A DNA stretch of 64,000 nucleotides, from NCBI GenBank assembly GCA_015227615.1, contig JAALGZ010000011.1, forward strand, positions 372,001-436,000. Reading direction: 5' to 3'. A program made the translations under genes and the position numbers. Under the pieces are notes generated by a model. The model searched no databases. It was not told the DNA's origin and saw nothing but the letters and a program-made list of their open reading frames with translations. This stretch comes from Labyrinthula sp. Ha. Taxonomy: Eukaryota > Sar > Bigyra > Labyrinthulida > Labyrinthulaceae. Shown here in pieces: positions 61,001 through 64,000 of the stretch. Position 1 is the first letter of the stretch; each line of letters starts with the position of its first letter.

Positions 61001-64000
61001 ATTTTTAGCTAGTTGATTAATTCTCAATAAAACTTTGTAAGTGCCTGAAAGCTAACTCGTGGCTTGAAAACACCCACGGACTCAGGGTATTTGATGGGTA
61101 ATGGATATTTAATCTCATCGCCGTTTTCGGAACACTATTTCTATAAGAGTGCCAAAGTACTGTTAATACCCTCCCCAAAGTAGAGCTATTTTAGAGAAAT
61201 ATATTAAATATATTTTACTCGACCGGAATAAAAGAGGCGATGGATACGTAGTATATTTGCTACTATCCATGGAGTAAACACACATGCACAAATCCCAAAT
61301 TTTGTTTTCACGTTAAAAAGTTGTTTCTAGGTATTAACATTTTTTTCTGAAGCTCACTATAAATTCCAAGTTGTTTTTAGTTTCATCAAGGTATGGTTTT
61401 AAGTCAATACCCACCTGTTCCTTCTAGCTATTTATCTCAAACAAAAGTATAGTCCCAACTTAATTTAGTCATGTTATCTAGTTTTGGTCGGAATAAATAT
61501 ACACAGAATTCTTGGAAAAGCTCTCTCTATCTCATTCTAGGGGATCATTCATTTATACGTGCCTAAGAAATAGGATCCAAGTATGACATATTACAAAATC
61601 AACTTGTAATGAGCCCTATATTCAACTCAAGAAAGAAAATGGTAGTAACATGTAGGAAGCAACAAAAATCACGTTCAAGTGAATAAAATCAGATTTATTG
61701 TAACTATAAAAATTCCTAATTTGATTTGAAGGAAGAAGATCACTTCAATGCTTTTGTTGAGCCTTTATATTTTTAAGGATGGTTTTCGATTCCTTTTTTC
61801 CATCTTAGCAGTTTTCCTAGCTCCTTTTGTTGAATGGGTTTATAGAAGTCGCAGCAAACTATGTATGAATAAGATTACTTTACTAAGGATTATAAAAAAC
61901 AAAGAATTTTTTCTGGGCATAGTATTCCAACATGGAGTAAGGTAAATTATTTGTACTATCCTTTTCGTATTGCTTGCAATTTAGATCCTCAGTGATGAAT
62001 AGTCGACAAGACCTCACTAGCTTCGTAGCTTATAAATGGCCTATACTAGATACAAACCCAATATAAGATAATCGGATTTTAGTTATTACAAGCAAATCCC
62101 TAAGTATCACAAATGATTTCATATCCTTGTAACAGTTCTCTATTGAAGTTTGAGCACGATACCGTTTCACTCGACGAGTTTTACATCACTGAGATGCAAC
62201 TTTGGGTAACAGATAATTTTACATAATTGAAGACCATACCCTGTGAAGAATCAGGTTATTCTTCGCGCAAGCTGTCTTTTGGTTTCAAAAAATATTCGTT
62301 TCTTGGGGCAAGAACGGAATAAGTAGAAGTGCTCACCTTAGAGATCAATAATATTTGAAAATGACATAATACGATTAAGGAAACCAAACGTTTAAGACTT
62401 TGACTTGAAGGCACTGTATACTGGTTAAGTTCCAAGTGTAGTTTAAGTGAAGTATAGAGGGAAATTAACCTAAACTCCTTTGCAAACGGAAGGTCTTGTT
62501 AAATGTTTAGTGCCCTAGTTTCTGATAAATCTCTTCCGAGTAATGCATATTTTGTAGCTTGGGACTGGCCTATTTAAGTGGATTGAATTCACCAAAATTG
62601 CTTTCTAATAAATTTCAGCTATTCCATCTAGAGAAATTATACCTTGCAATAATTCTTTTATTTAAGCCGCCTTCTAGTTCATACATAGATGTATCACATC
62701 CATACCCAGTTTTATTTTACTTCGAATATTAAGCTCATGATATACCAGCTTGAGAATGAACCTTAAGATGAATTCTAGTACCGTTTTACTTAAAGCAACT
62801 TGTTGTGTTTTGTTTCATCCTTTTTCTGTACGTTTTTTAACAAATTTAACTGTATTTAGGCAACCTTAAGAACCAGGGTCAAACAAACTGTAGATAATCA
62901 ACTTCTTTATAGAGTGGAGATTCGAGTGGAACCATACAAGACACAAAGTTTGAAGAGCTTTGCTCGGCAAAAATTAGGAAAAGCTTAGAATTGTTCAAGT
63001 AATATTTCTCTTCCTAAAAATTCATTTCTTGATTAGTTTGATGATGTCATGTTAGTAAGATCTCCAGGTGAGAGTTCAACATCAAATGCCACAATACGGG
63101 GTTTCATTAGCAGATGCCAAAAGCGATCGAGAAATTGTTAACCTCTTAAATTTAGCTTTTGTATTTGGAAATTTTGAGGGACATCCTCAATTATGTAAAA
63201 TTGTTTTTAATGCTCCACTACAAAGCATGTTACGTACACGCCATCCTATTTTGGCCCTTTATCCTTAGACACATCTGGCAACTTCTTCTTTATTTTCGAA
63301 TTTTCCATCAGCGCAAATACCACCTTCCTCATAAAGTTCCTGTATACTTCATGTTCAAAGTTGTATTGAGTGGTCAAACTAATTCTACCCTTCATACGGT
63401 CACACATTTCTGCTGAGCTTGAATTGCAACACAAATTTTAGTATTTATTCTCCGAAGTGCATTTAAATAATTATATTATGGCAACCAAGCATTTCTGCAT
63501 ATTTGAATTCTTGTTCGTTTTGTATTAACTACATTCTAAGCAGAGAAAATAAGCTCATTTCTTCAAAGAAATGGTGTGTATCGGTCGGTCAGGATGCAAC
63601 ATTTCAATAATCAATTCGTCATGCTGTGATTCTGCTTAATCATAAGAAATTTGGGATTTATCTTTTTTCCAAATGATCTAGATTTTAATTTTCTTGTCTA
63701 TAATCCATCATGATATTTGTGGCATCATCAGAATTAATTTATTAGTAATAAATGGATAAAACATTTTCATTAAATTGTGAACAAAATATTTTCACTCTAG
63801 TCACTTGTGCTCATTTAGGTATTCTATTTCTCAACTTCAGCTACAAAATTTGCCCTTCAACAGAGAGTAATGGTGTAAATTTGGCAAGAAACACTTCTCC
63901 CAATTTTCAACCACAGCACAGAAAGTTCGTTAACAGTCTTACTAGAATAGAACTAGAACAAGAGTCCAAACCTCAGTCTCGTATCAGTTTGGGCCTCCAA
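55001..64000. other. Gene-poor right end
   Basis: 55001-55700 has more plus-strand fragments that may be LINE 3' sequence. Beyond that only chance-like short frames are seen; 58035-58170 (plus) reads as protein-like for about 40 residues and 63080-63265 (plus) for 60 residues, without recognisable families. No RNA gene, repeat array or promoter could be supported. Confidence 0.5.

Noticed and set aside
63068-63268. 66-residue plus-strand frame (FGNFEGHPQLCKIVFNAPLQ)
   Set aside because: Reads fairly protein-like, but it begins without a clear start, has no detectable partner exon and I know no family for it.

Overview
The window is AT-rich, gene-poor nuclear DNA of a microbial eukaryote. Eight credible protein-coding genes and one possible micro-gene occupy roughly 12-13 kb of the 64 kb. 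The rest is unannotatable AT-rich sequence with decayed mobile elements and dead gene copies. Eukaryotic marks are GT-AG introns, a KDM4-type histone demethylase, a KH/RS-like RNA-binding protein, a mitochondrial presequence, LINE reverse-transcriptase fossils and a hAT-like transposon. All five introns that can be fixed by protein continuity are only 28-31 nt long. Introns this short are known from a few unrelated protists (for example Blastocystis and some ciliates), so they narrow the organism to a protist with ultra-short introns but do not name it. Intact genes read with the standard code.

Layout. 1-6307: no gene seen. 6308-6730: small Myb/SANT-like protein. 6731-14506: no convincing gene, one C-run/(CA)n repeat. 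14507-18247: a 3.7-kb hAT-like DNA transposon with long terminal inverted repeats and a perfect 8-bp target duplication, holding a possible 46-residue membrane protein. 18250-19900: decayed Argonaute-like (MID/PIWI) sequence, followed by more decayed sequence and a 28-bp minisatellite (20770-20909). 23138-25397: a tail-to-tail pair (AhpD-like protein and an intron-containing mitochondrial membrane protein) with 18 nt between stop codons. 26780-27070: minus-strand LINE reverse-transcriptase fossil. 29225-29580: a GC-richer block of tRNA-like arms. 32368-35355: intronless KDM4-type demethylase. 38146-41129: head-to-head pair, a triple-KH RNA-binding protein and a class I aminotransferase (kynurenine aminotransferase type). 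44415-47650: divergent pair of unknown proteins, then a second Myb/SANT-like protein that matches the first without gaps. 49500-49830: hairpin-rich block. 53878-55000: plus-strand LINE fossil. 55000-64000: no gene seen.

The genes are housekeeping or regulatory and share no obvious pathway. Their arrangement is notable: close head-to-head or tail-to-tail pairs separated by tens of kilobases of decayed DNA. The best leads are the ultra-short introns, the two-member Myb/SANT-like family, the small membrane-protein frame inside the transposon, and the dead Argonaute gene beside that transposon.
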